DNA of 64,000 bases from Limnoperna fortunei. Taxonomy: Eukaryota > Mollusca > Bivalvia > Mytilida > Modiolidae. The translations under genes and the position numbers were made by a program. Every line of letters starts with the position of its first letter. Position 1 is the first letter of the stretch. Location of the stretch: positions 45,759,070 through 45,823,069 of the forward strand of contig OX104114.1 of assembly GCA_944474755.1 (NCBI GenBank), read 5' to 3'. Below, in pieces: positions 44,143 through 57,500 of the stretch. Under the pieces are notes generated by a model, which was not told where the DNA came from, searched no databases, and saw nothing but the letters and a program-made list of their open reading frames with translations.

Positions 44143-47100
44143 AATGTATATATTTTCATAATTTTCAATTGGCCATGGCACGGGTTTTGTTCTTATTAAT
44201 CAGATTTTTTACTTATTCAGACCTATAATATTTTCCAACAGTGTTTTTTTTAAATTATTATTATGTAATTCTAACATTATCAAATTATTGATATTTTATT
44301 TTATTAAGATAGAGAAATAGAGAATTGTTTTGTAACTCCTTTATATGTAGTTCAAGTTTGCATGTAGTAAAAAGTGATATTTAACCACCAATCAATTTAC
44401 AAATCCCTTAACATTCGTGACAGATTATAATTGTAGCAATTACTACCGTTATAAAACATCAACAACATAACATAATATATGAAAATCTTTCGTCTATAAA
44501 CATACCAGTACCTGATATATTCATTTGACTAATATAATTGATTGATTGATTGGATGTGTGCTTTACGTCCAGCGAGCAGTATTTCAGCTATATTCAGGAC
44601 GGGAATATAACAAACAATACATCAGAAAAAGTTGTAGGGTAGGACACAGGGAACAAAAGTTTGACTGCCACTGTAAAAGTACGGAGGATAGGGTAGGGTC
44701 GGAGAATGTAGCCTTTTGTAGCGGCTACAATGTGCCTACTCTTTTCCGAAATCTACTATTATGATCTTTATCGTACAAGGAGCATGGCACTCTCCCAACA
44801 CGTTACCCACTATGGTCCGCGGCCAGGCTTTCCGTATTATGACCTGACAACCCCCCCCCCCCCCCGCCCCAAACGAGATGGTTTCCACTATTCGCCACCC
44901 GGGTACGCGCTGGACTGCCTGACTAATATAACACATTCCACTTTTAGATATACATCTCACCCAAACTAAATGTTGATATAATCGCATTTTACAGGCTGAA
45001 AACATTGTTATATGTACATAACATATTTTCATAACAACATTGTTAGAAAATTAAACATAATATTTTAGACAAAATTCATGTTTATTATCGGTATCCCATT
45101 ATGGTTGCAACCTACCGATAGATTTACTAGTATATTTTTTGAACTTGCTCTCGTCCTAAATATTGTTGTAAGTTTGCTTACAGGACGTGCAAACTGCACT
45201 TCAATTTATTTATTTCGAAATATATACAAAGAATATATTCTGTTCATAATATATTTCAACCATTTTAAATACATGATTAAATCCTTCGGTTGATGTGGGT
45301 TATGACTTATTATATGAAGCAATATAACAAAGCCATAGTACAGGTACTTTTTTGTTTTTATTGATTTGATTGGATGTCTGCTTTACGTCCAGCGAGCAGT
45401 ATTTCAGCTATTTGCAGGACGGGAACAAGTTAACAAACAATAAATCAACGGACATAAGGGTGGGAAGGGTTACAGGGAATACAATTTTGACTGCCACTGG
45501 AAAAGTATGGAGTTTTGGGTAGGGGCTGAAAATTTAGCCTTTTGTAGCGGCTACAATGAGCCTACTATTTTTCGAAATCTACAAAAGGGGTCTTTATCGT
45601 GCAAGGAGCGTGGCACTTTCTAAACACGCTACCCACTATGGTCCGCGGTCAGGCTTTCCGTAATGATGTTACAACCCCCCAACGAGAGGGTCTCCCCTAT
45701 CCGCCACCCGGGGACGCGATGGGCTGCTCTGTGGGTCGAGCTCTGGGAACCCTCCCAGTATGGTCCCAGTTTTTGTTTATCATATATATTCCTTTTTAAC
45801 CATTTGAATCAAGGAAATTAGGAATCAATTATGGACAGCTATCAAAATTCATCAAAAAAGGCCACAAAAGCCTTCATCTTTGTTAACACGCAGCTGTCAA
45901 TCATTATGCCGTCATTCGAACGACGTCATCAACGTATCAAAGATTTTCTACTGTAATGTTACGCAATACAGACGACCGGGATTTTATGGATTTCTGATGA
46001 CTTCATCAATCTGTATCTAATTTCTACCGTGATGTTACGAAATTAAGAATATGATTTTTTCACTTTTGTTAACTTTAAAAATAATTTTTGGATCTGTTTT
46101 GGCCTTGGTTTGCATGTTTCGTTTACTTAATATCAATATATTCGATTTTTAGTTCTATGCAAAGTACGACAAAATACCCCTTGGCTTCAACCAAGTTCAA
46201 ATGATATCTGCACTCATGCATCACATATTGTTTTCATGCAATAACAAAAATTCACTTTGCTGCAATAACGAGGGCAGATATATAATAATTCACTTAATTA
46301 TGTCTGAGAAGGCAATTAATAAAACCTCATTTACTCACACCGTCGGTTTCTTTTAAAATACTGAGAACAACGAAAATGGTTAAATCTTATTGCCTTCGTA
46401 TGTCGTGGCACATGTTGTTAAAGAGCTTATGACAAAAAGTTTCATAATAAGCGAATTGAAATACACTAAAATGTACGACGATTTGTAAACCAAAAAAAAT
46501 AAAATGAATATAGTGAAATTCTTTTACTCATCGATTACCAGTCGTGGATATGGTCTATTGGATTTAAATTTTCCTCTAGCTTCTTTTTGTGATGCATATA
46601 CATGTATGAACCCTCTCGTAATACAATATAGACATATCACATTCCGAAATGAGCGTGTCAGATCGCGAACTAACAGTTATCATTCTATAACCGCTCTTTG
46701 AAAATTTGCATAAACAGTTTAGTTCAGCTATTAAAATTTTTAAAATTCAAGTTAATGATTTTCTGACGTTGTTTATCTTAACCTTTACTGTTACCCGTGG
46801 CTATGTTTGCTTTATTGACTTTGTGGCCATTTTGGTGACGTAAGTTATGTTTCCACTTCAAATAATATTAAAGTGAATAAAGAATTAAAACATTTCTCAA
46901 GAAACGGTCTATCAAAAATAGTGTGTCTTAGAAAATTATGTATTTATATAATTCTATATGTATTATCACTTTTCTCTTATTTCATTTTGGGTCGTTTATG
47001 TTGTGTCATACTTAAAAATCAGATCTACAATGGATCTACACACCTTTATTCTATTTCCTGGAAACCATTAAAGTTCCGCAATACTCTGTCCTCCTTGATT

Positions 47101-47878
47101 ATTGTACCATTACTTGAAACAAGCTCAGAGTTGATTTATATTCCCAAACTGGGACCCAATCTCGTTTAGAGTCGAGCCAACGAAAACCAACAAGAGTTCT
47201 GCATATTTTTGTCGGAGCTAAAGCTGGACTATAAAACTCGGCAAATTGCTGCATTGCAATAAATAATACGGTGCTGGTCATTTAAAATAACATGATTTTT
47301 GTATTTTTGGCTTGTTTTGATTTTTTGTCTTTTTCACTTATTGTTTGTCGTTTTAACTTTTTTTGTTTTGATTTATGTCGTTATCACCGTAAGCATGGTT
47401 ACTAAAATATTGTTGTATCAAATAGACAATAAGAAATGGATATTTAACGTGACTGTCGGAACGTGCGAAGTCGCTATGTATAATGATCTATAAATAGAAG
47501 TGTATTTCAATCTCTTGACAACGTGTGAAAATTTGATTACCAAGATTTGATAGATTGACAAGAACTTTACGGTGGAGGTTTTCATACCAAACTCTTTCCT
47601 ATTAAGTGTAAAGCGCAAAAAATTCATCACGTTTATAATGTTTAAATTTTTTCTAATTAGGTTATCGCTTTCTCATTTTTCACCACAATAAAATGTTGAT
47701 TTATCACTTGTATGTTTTTTTTATTTTTTTTTTCACAAGTATGTATCAGGCACTCTATTTCTTAGAGTAGTAAATTAACACCTCCTCTAGTCTATAAAAT
47801 TGAAATCTATATTTCGAGAAAAGAAAATTCCTTATTTTCATTGGTTAGATTGCTACATCTTTTCACACTTCCAACAGT

Positions 47879-47889
47879 TATATATAAAA
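47879..47889 (+). promoter_or_regulatory. TATA box of the ankyrin-repeat gene (unit 2)
   Basis: This is the same TATATATAAAA and spacing as in unit 1, with no change between the box and the start codon at 47933. Confidence 0.6.
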
Positions 47890-47932
47890 GTATCCCTTTT
47901 TAAAGTATCTCTCTTCCGTCAGCCAACGAAAC

Positions 47933-48328
47933 ATGTCTCTGCTTAAAAATTTACAAGTACGAATGACCGAATGGAAGGAAAGAAGAAAGAGCAAAAGTTT
48001 AAGTCCAAGCAGCGAAATTCTGTTTTCAGCAATATCTGATGGAGACTTTGAACTTGCAAAAAAGATAATATTAGATTCCAAAGTTACAGTCTATTGCCAA
48101 GACCATTGTGGATCAACACCGCTAATCGCCGTTTGTCGTACTCCAAAATACACAGATGAAAATGGTCGAGTTAGCTTCATAAAATTTGTATTACAACATG
48201 GCGACATGGCTATGGTAAAAGATAAGTTTGGGAGATCTGCAATTGACTACGCAGAAGCTAATAACTTGGATGAAGTCACAAAAATTTTGATTGACGCTAC
48301 AGATAAGTACATCTCAAGTGTTTTTTAA
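47933..48328 (+). CDS. Small intronless ankyrin-repeat protein (131 aa), unit 2 copy
   Basis: This ORF encodes the same 131 residues as the unit 1 copy at 27638-28033, with the same TATA box (47879-47889) and AATAAA (48442-48447). Unlike the MAN2C1 exons, this gene is wholly contained in the repeat unit, so each complete unit should carry a complete, potentially expressed copy. The array therefore amplifies the dose of this gene while only making partial copies of MAN2C1. Unit 3's copy lies beyond the window end. Confidence 0.8.
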   Translation: MSLLKNLQVRMTEWKERRKSKSLSPSSEILFSAISDGDFELAKKIILDSKVTVYCQDHCGSTPLIAVCRTPKYTDENGRVSFIKFVLQHGDMAMVKDKFGRSAIDYAEANNLDEVTKILIDATDKYISSVF

Positions 48329-48441
48329 AAAGGACATTTGTGATTTGTTTTCATCATGTACATATTACGTGCGTTTTATGCCAAAACATTAATGTTTAAT
48401 TTAAAACTCGTATTTCTTGTTTGTTATTAAACAAATTGTGC

Positions 48442-48447
48442 AATAAA
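48442..48447 (+). terminator. Poly(A) signal AATAAA of the ankyrin-repeat gene (unit 2)
   Basis: This is the same signal and spacing as in unit 1. Confidence 0.55.
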
Positions 48448-48854
48448 GATGACATTTTATGTAATTTATTGCTGACATTGAAAATGTAGCTTATTACAGG
48501 TCTATGACATTTGTTTTAATTGTCATTCTGTTACTGAGCAAATTGCTTTTATTCAATCATTGTTTTAATTAATGTTTGTATCAAATATATATATGTATTT
48601 TTGTAAACTTTCATCCTCTAAAATATGACATAAACATTATAATTGTAGTACTTGTTCCTTTGTTGTTGTTTTTAAACTCTTGTTCAGTGTAACTAACGCT
48701 AAGTGATACATTCCATGATAACGCATAATTATGAAAGAAAAAACTATTTTTATTCCTACCATATTATTTATATGTATTTATTTTTTAAAATAAGATAGTA
48801 AGGTTGGAATAATGATATTTATGAACTTTTAGAAAAAGTCGATTGAAGTCATCG

Positions 48855-49595
48855 CAGTTGTCGTTTCCTTTGGTCTGTTTCCAGAAGGTTTAAGTAAGAA
48901 GCCAGCTGGAGAGTGTTTGTGTCTTTAATTTCACATTCATGGGTAATATCAGTATACATCGAACTTAGCATTATTCTGTTACAGCACATCGTCTATACAG
49001 CGTAATGTGAAACTCAAAGTCTAAGCCTGAGGAGCGCAGTTACACATTAGAATGGCCAAAAGTTTGCTTGATAAATATATTGTCAATTAGAGATTTTAAC
49101 TTTTGACAGACTTCACCTCCAGCAATTTATGTTTGTTATTTAAATCAAAGTAATTTCTTAATAATTACCAGGAATTTATATCGTCATTGTCCCATTGTCT
49201 ATAGCAGCGTTCACGGAGGTCTTTAAGTCTAGTTTAAGGCTGCATAAAGAGGGTGGTATAGAGTGCATAAAAGTCGAACGTTTTGAAGTCTTTACATTTG
49301 GAAAGAGACTCAGACTTTAAGATGTCGATCAGTGTTTTTTAAAATTTTTCAGTCTCCATATTTGATTCAGCTATTACTGAAATAGAAAGTGTCAGTCAAT
49401 TTTTTAGGATGGTTTTGATAACTGTTACAAGTCTTTTCAAGAGTTTCGATAGAGGTTTGGTGGAACTCGTAATTGATCCTGCTAAGAAATTTGTTTAAAT
49501 TCTGTGTAATTTAGGTATTCAGTACATGATAGCAGATTGAATATTTTCTGCAGTTTTAATGTAGGTTAATGTTATTTTCATGAATATAAGACATT
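48855..49595 (-). pseudogene. Degenerate reverse transcriptase, probable Penelope-like (unit 2)
   Basis: This is the unit 2 copy of the remnant at 28560-29300. It has the same blocks and the same stops, so the damage predates the duplication. Confidence 0.8.
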
Positions 49596-49920
49596 TATTT
49601 AGCAATATTAGGATTGTTGAAGACTAATTATGGTCTAGTACAAATAAACTGCTTTTAGTGACCAATTTTGTTGAATCTATAATTCACAACTGTAACCTAT
49701 TAAAGTAAAATATCAAGCTCTTGTTACTCTTGTTTAGTTTATTTTATTGAATCGATCAATATTTTTAGGTCGTAATTCTAGTCTATGGGTTTTGGTCATG
49801 GTATTTTAGTACTTTGGACAAAATCTTACGGAGGCTTTCATTGCCGACAATGTTTAGGCCTCCAGTTTTCCTGTGACCTGAAAAACAATATATAGAAATT
49901 GAAATTGTTGTACGTTTAAC

Positions 49921-49974
49921 GTTCTGATTGCATGTCGTAGATAATTGATTCTAAAACAATGGAGAGTCTTCAGG
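49921..49974. repeat. Single-arm counterpart of the inverted repeat (unit 2)
   Basis: The loop gttct and the 49-base right arm follow directly after gtacgtttaac. The 48 bases forming the left arm in unit 1 are absent. Flanking sequence is otherwise unchanged, which fixes the indel to this structure. Confidence 0.95.
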
Positions 49975-51593
49975 ATAAAGCAATATTGAAGTGAATAATT
50001 TACGAAAAATAGATACTTTCATGCGCTTTTGGGATAGCCCGTGTGGTCTTCCACTCGAGAAAAAAAATTAATTTCTTTTTGCTCGTTCTGCTGCGCTTCA
50101 CTTACGAAAAGACTTCAAATTCCTATCCCTAGTGAAAAATCACCCGGTCTTTCCCAATATCTCTCGAGAAACATTTTAATTTATTATAACCTTTTCGTTG
50201 CACCCTAGATACTCTACCTTTCTGGGTATATATAGCACTAGTTTCTTTTCAAATTTTTAAAATCCTTTAAATTTTTGCATGTAAGATTGTCTATTTATGC
50301 CCTTGGAAACCTCTTCATTTTTATTCCAGTCAGACTAGACCGTATTTGCCAGTTTTCATAACAGCCATTTAAATGTTTTAAGCACTGATTATTACTGCAT
50401 TTGAAATAGCAATCAGTTTTACCCTTTAGACATTTCTTGTCCATATTTATATTTTTATTTTGTTCCGGACAGTATTGTCGTATATAGCCCAGAGCTCTGG
50501 GCCATATCCAGTCCATTTTTTTAATGTTGATTAGTCTTCTTTTGTTTTGTTTTATTGGTATAAAAGCTTTACGTATATTTCTTTTATAAAATACCACCAA
50601 AATCCATAATATTACTCGTACATATCATGTACATCAAAATATTTAGAAGTAAATTAAAATCTGGATTTCATGCAAGTCCTTATCATGCATGTTTATGCGT
50701 TTTAGATACAAAGTCTAAAGATTAGAGTGGCTGAAAATATAATGTATCAAATAATTCATGATACTGAGAACTATATGGTTATATGGACTTGGTGCTCATC
50801 TCTATAAAGTACGAAAAGTAGCAAAGGAAACCGACCGAACAAAAAGAACCGGAAGTCAAGGAACAATTACAAATCCGGATATAGACAAACATATACAGTG
50901 CAAAAAACCACAAAAACTGAAAGTGAGTAACCCGAACACATTAGAAACCGTGCGTGCACTCAGGTGCTCCAGACAAGTAAGCAGTGCAGTATCATGAATT
51001 ATTTGATAATTATTGTGCTCGTCTCTTCCTAAAAACATGATGATTGCCTTATTTTTTGGTCACGTCTAATGATTTTATATCTCGCGCTTTGGAATCTTCT
51101 GCTTTTCATTATAAATATTTTTTTTCTAAATGAGTGATGAATATATCTCTTATTTGTATTGTTTGGTTAATTTGTTCTTTCTTGTATTCTACATTTCGTT
51201 ACTTGCGTTACTAAAATTATTGTTGTATTACATACGTACGTAACAAGCGATGAATATTAACATGATATAATGATTCATAACGAAGAGTTCCTAACGTCCC
51301 CTTTCTCCATGAAAGCCCTCCACAAGTTTATATTTAACTACTTAAACAAACTTGTTGGAAAAACATAAGGTTTAACTCACATTTCTCGTGTATTTCATCT
51401 TGCATATTTCTTGTCTATGAATGATGTCACTTTTACTTTTTTCGTCTAATATTACGAAATGATCAGTGCTTTTCACAAAAAGTCTAAAGTTTAAAATATA
51501 TTGTAATAGCTGACTTCACAATGAATGCCAAAGCTTACGATGTATTTTACACTTACTAATTTTTATGAAATTGACTGCAGTTTTGTATTGCAG

Positions 51594-54500
51594 AGAAGAT
51601 CAGATCGAGAGAATTTATAGAATGAGGGATGTGGATGGTCTTCCAAAGTAAGAACATAACGTAATTTAAGGTTAAAACATCAATTCTATATCCAAATAGA
51701 AATATATTATATAGTGATGACTTGTAATAATTTGAAAAGAATTATAAAATGTTTTTGTACGAACTAAAATATCTTCTTTGTCTTTGCTCACCATTTTTGT
51801 TCCAAATAGACATTCTTTGCTAAAAAAACCTAAAAATAATTATGGAGTTCTAAATATATTAAAGTGTTTGTAATAAAGTCGTAATTATACAATATCATTT
51901 TAACTAGCAGAATTTGGCCTTTTACACACTAGAGTCTTACATTTGTGTATTTCAAATTTTCTTGCATTCTTTTCTAGAATGATAATGTCTACACCAGATG
52001 CATATTTTTCTGAAGTTGAAGAAAAGGAAAGAAACAATCTGTGTCGGTGGACTGGAGAACTTTTTCTAGAATTTCATCAAGGAACATATACATCACAAGC
52101 TAAGGTTGCATTGGTTATTTTTGTTAAAGTTAATTAGTTTTTATCTCGCGTATATGTAATTCGCATAAATCTTTGATACTTTATGGTCTTCATAAAATCT
52201 AAATGTAACTGCCTAATTATTATCATTGATCTACTCTTATCGACTGTAGCTAAGCGTTGCATTACAGTTATTCTGTTGGTATCATTGATGACATTTTATT
52301 TCAACCATTGCACCCAGGCCTTTACTCGCGGAGTATATCACCAGCTATAGTCATTGTCTAAATTTACTGTTCATAAATTTTGAAAGTGATTTGAATTCAA
52401 AGGTTTTTCTATTCACACGGGAGTAGCTGTCCTTTGATGCAGATGATGAAACGTCTACAACATTTTTATCGTTACGATTTTAAATATTTTTGGGGTTTTA
52501 GCTCCACTGATGAGACTTGAGTAGATGAAACGCGCGTCTGGCGAATTGAATTTTGTAAGCTTTGTATCTTTGTTGTATTTAATTATTAAGCATATTTAAA
52601 CTACACGCTGTATTACGCAGTTGTTATATTTTAAGAAAATATTGCACAAAACTGTTAACTACTTTAAGTTTTTTTTCTTAACATAGAATTTTTTATATTT
52701 CTATTTAAGACGTTTCATGTAGAATATTTAATTACCTTTTATAAAACCATTCCTAGATTAGATAATGAAGCCAAACAGTTTATTCACCATTTTCTATTGG
52801 GTCATTAAAGAACATTCTTACAGTTTACCACTTTGATTGCGATATTTATTCACTGTCGATAGTAAAGTAGCTTTGCTGGCCAAATGCTTAAGATAGTCAT
52901 CTACAATTGATCTCGTGCTCGCAACAGGTAGGTTGCGGTTTTGATCCTTACTGTGTTGGAACAAAATAAATACTAGACGCTGTGGTATAGCTGAAAAGTT
53001 GCTGCCAGTAGCATTAAATCGCATTCAAAACGACATGAAAAATCGAAGATAAAACTTCAAGACACCTATTGGAAAATTTAAATATCATAATTGCAAAAAT
53101 ATCCTCATTAAGGAAGCCACGGTGAATAATCTATATATTTGTAAACAAAAGCGTTGCATTATATTCCTAATTTTATCAATGCAATATACTTTTTTGTAGA
53201 CTAAGTTAATGAATCGTAAATGTGAACAACAATTGCATGATGTTGAATTTTTGTCATGCATAGCGGCTTTAGAAAATAACAGTTTTGAATATCCAAAAAC
53301 AAAACTTGATAGAATATGGAAAAATGTTCTACTGAACCAGTTCCACGATGTCCTCCCGGGCAGTTCTATTAAAATGGTAAGACAATATATTAATTAGAAA
53401 ACTCTACGTGACCGATGGTGTTTGAATAAAAGTTGAGTTTTTATTGTTCTTAATAAAAACGTTTGGCAAATACGGTATGGACGGAGAACTTAACTAGCTG
53501 TACCTGCATCGCCTATGCGCGTACAAATAGGAAGCACTCTTTAAAAATGGTACCAACTACGGACACCTGTCAATCTTAAAATCCCCAATCGAGAAAGTCT
53601 TTTCTTCTGCCTCCTCTAGCTAAATCCGTCGGCAGATAACTGTGATATATCATGGTGCCCACAGATTTGTTTCTATACTGTAACATAAACAACACTACTG
53701 GAAGACATTGTAGGTTCAACAGCAATAAGAAATTTTATTTAAATTGTATCAATTTTTTTTTAATATATACCTTAAAAGTGATTCTGCTAATTTTCAACAC
53801 TAGTGATAATTTTTTTTAATGTTAGTGATTCTTGCTAATTTTTAAAAGCAATAATGAATTTTATTTTTAATTTATCAAAATTTTTTATATAGATTGATAG
53901 TGAGTTTTGCTTATTTTTAACGTTAGGAAGGAATAAATTGGTATTTAATGATCATATACAGAAATATGCAACTCGCAAATTTTATATAAACATTGTCCTC
54001 ACCAAGTATCCTATAGTGTACTGTTAGACCAAATTCAATCTTTACATAACAATAAAATGTCTTGTTTTCAGTGTAAATGGAATCGGGAGAATATGAAAAA
54101 TGCATATATAGGGCAGTACTTTTGATGTAAACATTATTAAATGTATTTCAAGGGAATTGATAATTTCATATTTAAGTGATCTTAATTTGTTAGAAAAAAA
54201 TTACAAATAACAAGATAATCATTGATTAAACTAGGACTCACAATTTAATCTACGATAAAAGTGTGCAATTTGCATAGATTCGATTGTTTGTTTGTTTGAA
54301 TCATGTTCAATGACTATATCAGCAATTTTTCAGCTGTATCATGGCGTCTAATTGTTATTGGGGGAGGAAGCCGGAGTACCCAGAGAAAATCCTTGCCAAT
54401 CCTTTTCAATTAAGTTAGAAGTCTAGTACATCCTGCCCGCTAAGAGACTCAACCCAAAACCTCAGTATTGAAAGACCACGTTATTATTAATAGACGAATT

Positions 54501-57500
54501 ATCTTAAACCATTCGCCACAGAGGCCCCAACATAGATTCGTTATATTCAAATTATCAAATTATAAAGGCGTTTATAAACTGTTGTATGTATAATTAAACA
54601 AATACAATGTTATTTTAAGTGTTACTAAATTAGTATAAACAGTACTTGAAAGTGTAATTGAGTTGTATAATATTAATAGAACAATAATAAATAAGAGATT
54701 TAAAGATATAAAATCTAATTGAATTGTTTTAGGTCTATGAAGATGCAATGACGATTTATGACGGTAAGTGTTTAAACTTCAACGGACTGAAGTGATTAAA
54801 TTATGTTAACTCCATCTTTAGAATCATGCTAATGGTAATGTGGTTAATAATTCTAGACATTTATAACGGCCTCTTTCTTTACCGATACGTGATTTTTGAA
54901 AAGATATGAAAACGTAGGTCATACGCTTATCGTTCACAAGACCAATACAAGGTTTTAACTTGCATGGTCATACCTGAAAGATAACAAACATCGCAATGGT
55001 TAATCGCGAAAAAATTATAATCAAATAATCAAACTGAATAAAAGACATTAAAATATTTACAACTTTACTATATGAATTAACAAACTGTTATCTTTCTTAT
55101 CATATACTACAACCAGCCTCTGATTTTTTGTTTGTTATAGATTCCATGAAAGATCTAGAATATTTGCAGAAGGATGCAATACATTACATATCGAAGGTTT
55201 ACTTGCTTTATTTATATATAATGCTTTATATATACATTGAAATCTATTAAATACTTAATCTGAAGACCAGGGCTCGGTTTTATAAATCATCTCAAAAATA
55301 AGGGATTTTCCCAACATTCTCAACTTAAAAATTGACCAATCAAATTGCTTTTAAGTTAAATGTGAGGAAAAATTTCAAAACTTAAGAAGTTTAATTAAAC
55401 TGGCGCCTGTAATCTAACCAGTACTGAGGTAACGTACAGTTTTTATTTAATTAGAAATATAAATTACAAATATTTATCTATTATTAGCTAAGCTTATAAT
55501 CTTATTGTTGCAGACTGAAATTTACAGTTTTGACTGGTCATCTTGTGTGTGAATACAATTATTGTCAATGTTTTGCATGCTCGAATCGTTTTTTTTTTCG
55601 ACGAATGAACTCAATAATAATAAATTTTGGTGAAAATCAAATTACTTATAATAATAATTTTTTTTCTTTATTGCTATAGTTTAGATTGAGGTGTTTATGC
55701 TGACAGTAAAAAAAATCGTTACAGCAACATAAATTAACATAATTATTTTTCTTCAAGATCAGTTTGCAAGAACAACCGAAGACAGATGTTCAAGCTTTAC
55801 GGATTTTCAACACACAAGGATGGGAGAGAACAGAAATAATTCCAATTAAGACCTTCATTAAAAACAAAATAAAAAAGGGAACACGCCAGGACTTAAATGA
55901 TGGGACATGTTAAGGTTTACTATTAATACATTATTATTGTAATTGCATAATATTGCAGGCGTTTTGACATGTACATTGACTTGCATATATTTTCCTAAAA
56001 TTAACCACAAAATACTCTAAACTTTATTTTATTATACCTGGCGTAATTGATATTAATGTCTTTTGTGAAAAAACTATTTGAAGAATATTATGTATAACAT
56101 GCGCCATAAAGCAATCATTTGCAACAACCAATGAAAAGTTTAATGTAGAGGTAGGACTAAATGCTTTGCTTATAAAGATCAATATAGAAAAAATTGGAAA
56201 TACCAAGAAAATATACATGTATTGATAACAATGTTGACAATTTATACCAACCATATACATAACACAAAGATGTGTAATAAAATCTGAAAAATTAACATGT
56301 TCATTTAAATGTATATAAAGTAAAACTTATTACGTATAGTGTATTAGCTTTTTTTATTGATGTCATTTGATTTTTGCGTTACTATTATAATGCATATTTT
56401 ATGATTTTTATACAATAAGCGTAACGGTGCCTGCATGTGGTTATGCAGATTTTGAAACAACAAATATTATAAAGGATCATGGAACTGTTCGTGAATATGT
56501 GAGTATTTCAATTTTCCATTTTGCAGTTAATCTCGCCATAAACCACGTAATAACTAAACAATTTCTTTAACCGAATGTAAAATGATGTATATTTACTTTA
56601 TCTTTTAAATCTCAAAAGAAATTTTAATAAACGAAACTTGTTATGCTGTATCCTGAGATTGGTAGTCCGATTGCCTAGACAGATCACTGCTGTTGACTAC
56701 TATACTACTAAAACATGGGTTTGTTGTACCTAGGTTGATGTTATCTATCAAGAAGTTCTATGATCGTCACCACCACTTAATTGATCGTTATGGGAAATCA
56801 ATCTCTCACATACGATCGGACATTTTCGCTGAGTCTTAGGTAGAGCTTCCTATCCCTGAATTTGTATTTTCCCAAGACATGAAAAATAGTACCTCGGCAG
56901 TTGTCTTAAAGGAAGCAGGTTCTTCTTACTCGCCCGGAACACCTGAGTGCACCCATGGTTTTTATTGGGTTCGGGTTACTCTCTTTCTGTTTTGTGTTGC
57001 GCTGTAGATGTTTGTCCATACCCGGATTTGTAATTGTGCATTGACTTTCGGCTCGTGTTGTTAGGTGGGTTTCCTTTGCTATTTTTCTTCTTACATTATG
57101 TTTGTAGTAGATCTTACTCGTCTGAGTAATAATTTTAAAAATGATAACAAATATTGATGGCTTGTATTATCTTACAGTATCTATGGAAATTAAGTTTCGA
57201 TCAGTTCTGGATCCAACCGATACAATAGTAATAAATTATATATTGATTATTTTCAGTTAGCTAAGTAGAAAACATCAATATATTCCAGTTCATATTAATA
57301 ATTCGCGTTTTACAATTTTGTTTTTTAGAAAGATTACTTTCTGATGGAAAATGATATTCTTCAAGTGAAAATTTTACGTGATGGTCGAATAACGGAATTG
57401 ATATATAGAGCAAGTGGTCGGTAAGGTTGATGTTGCCTTAAGTAGCCCGTAGTACTGATAGTTTCATCTTTTGAGCAAACATTTGTGAAAAAAATCAGAT

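Larger units (their letters stand above)
31081..51327 (+). repeat. Tandem array unit 2 (20247 bp)
   Basis: Unit 2 is collinear with unit 1 at an offset of 20296. The offset changes to 20295 after a T-run near 47720 and to 20247 after a 48-bp absence at 49920/49921, where one arm of the unit 1 inverted repeat is missing. I noted single-base differences from unit 1 at 32210, 34249, 34758, 40147, 40846 and 43613. The last two and 34249 are shared with unit 3. The left junction (ccctccacaagt followed by ttatattta) is identical to that of unit 3. Confidence 0.97.
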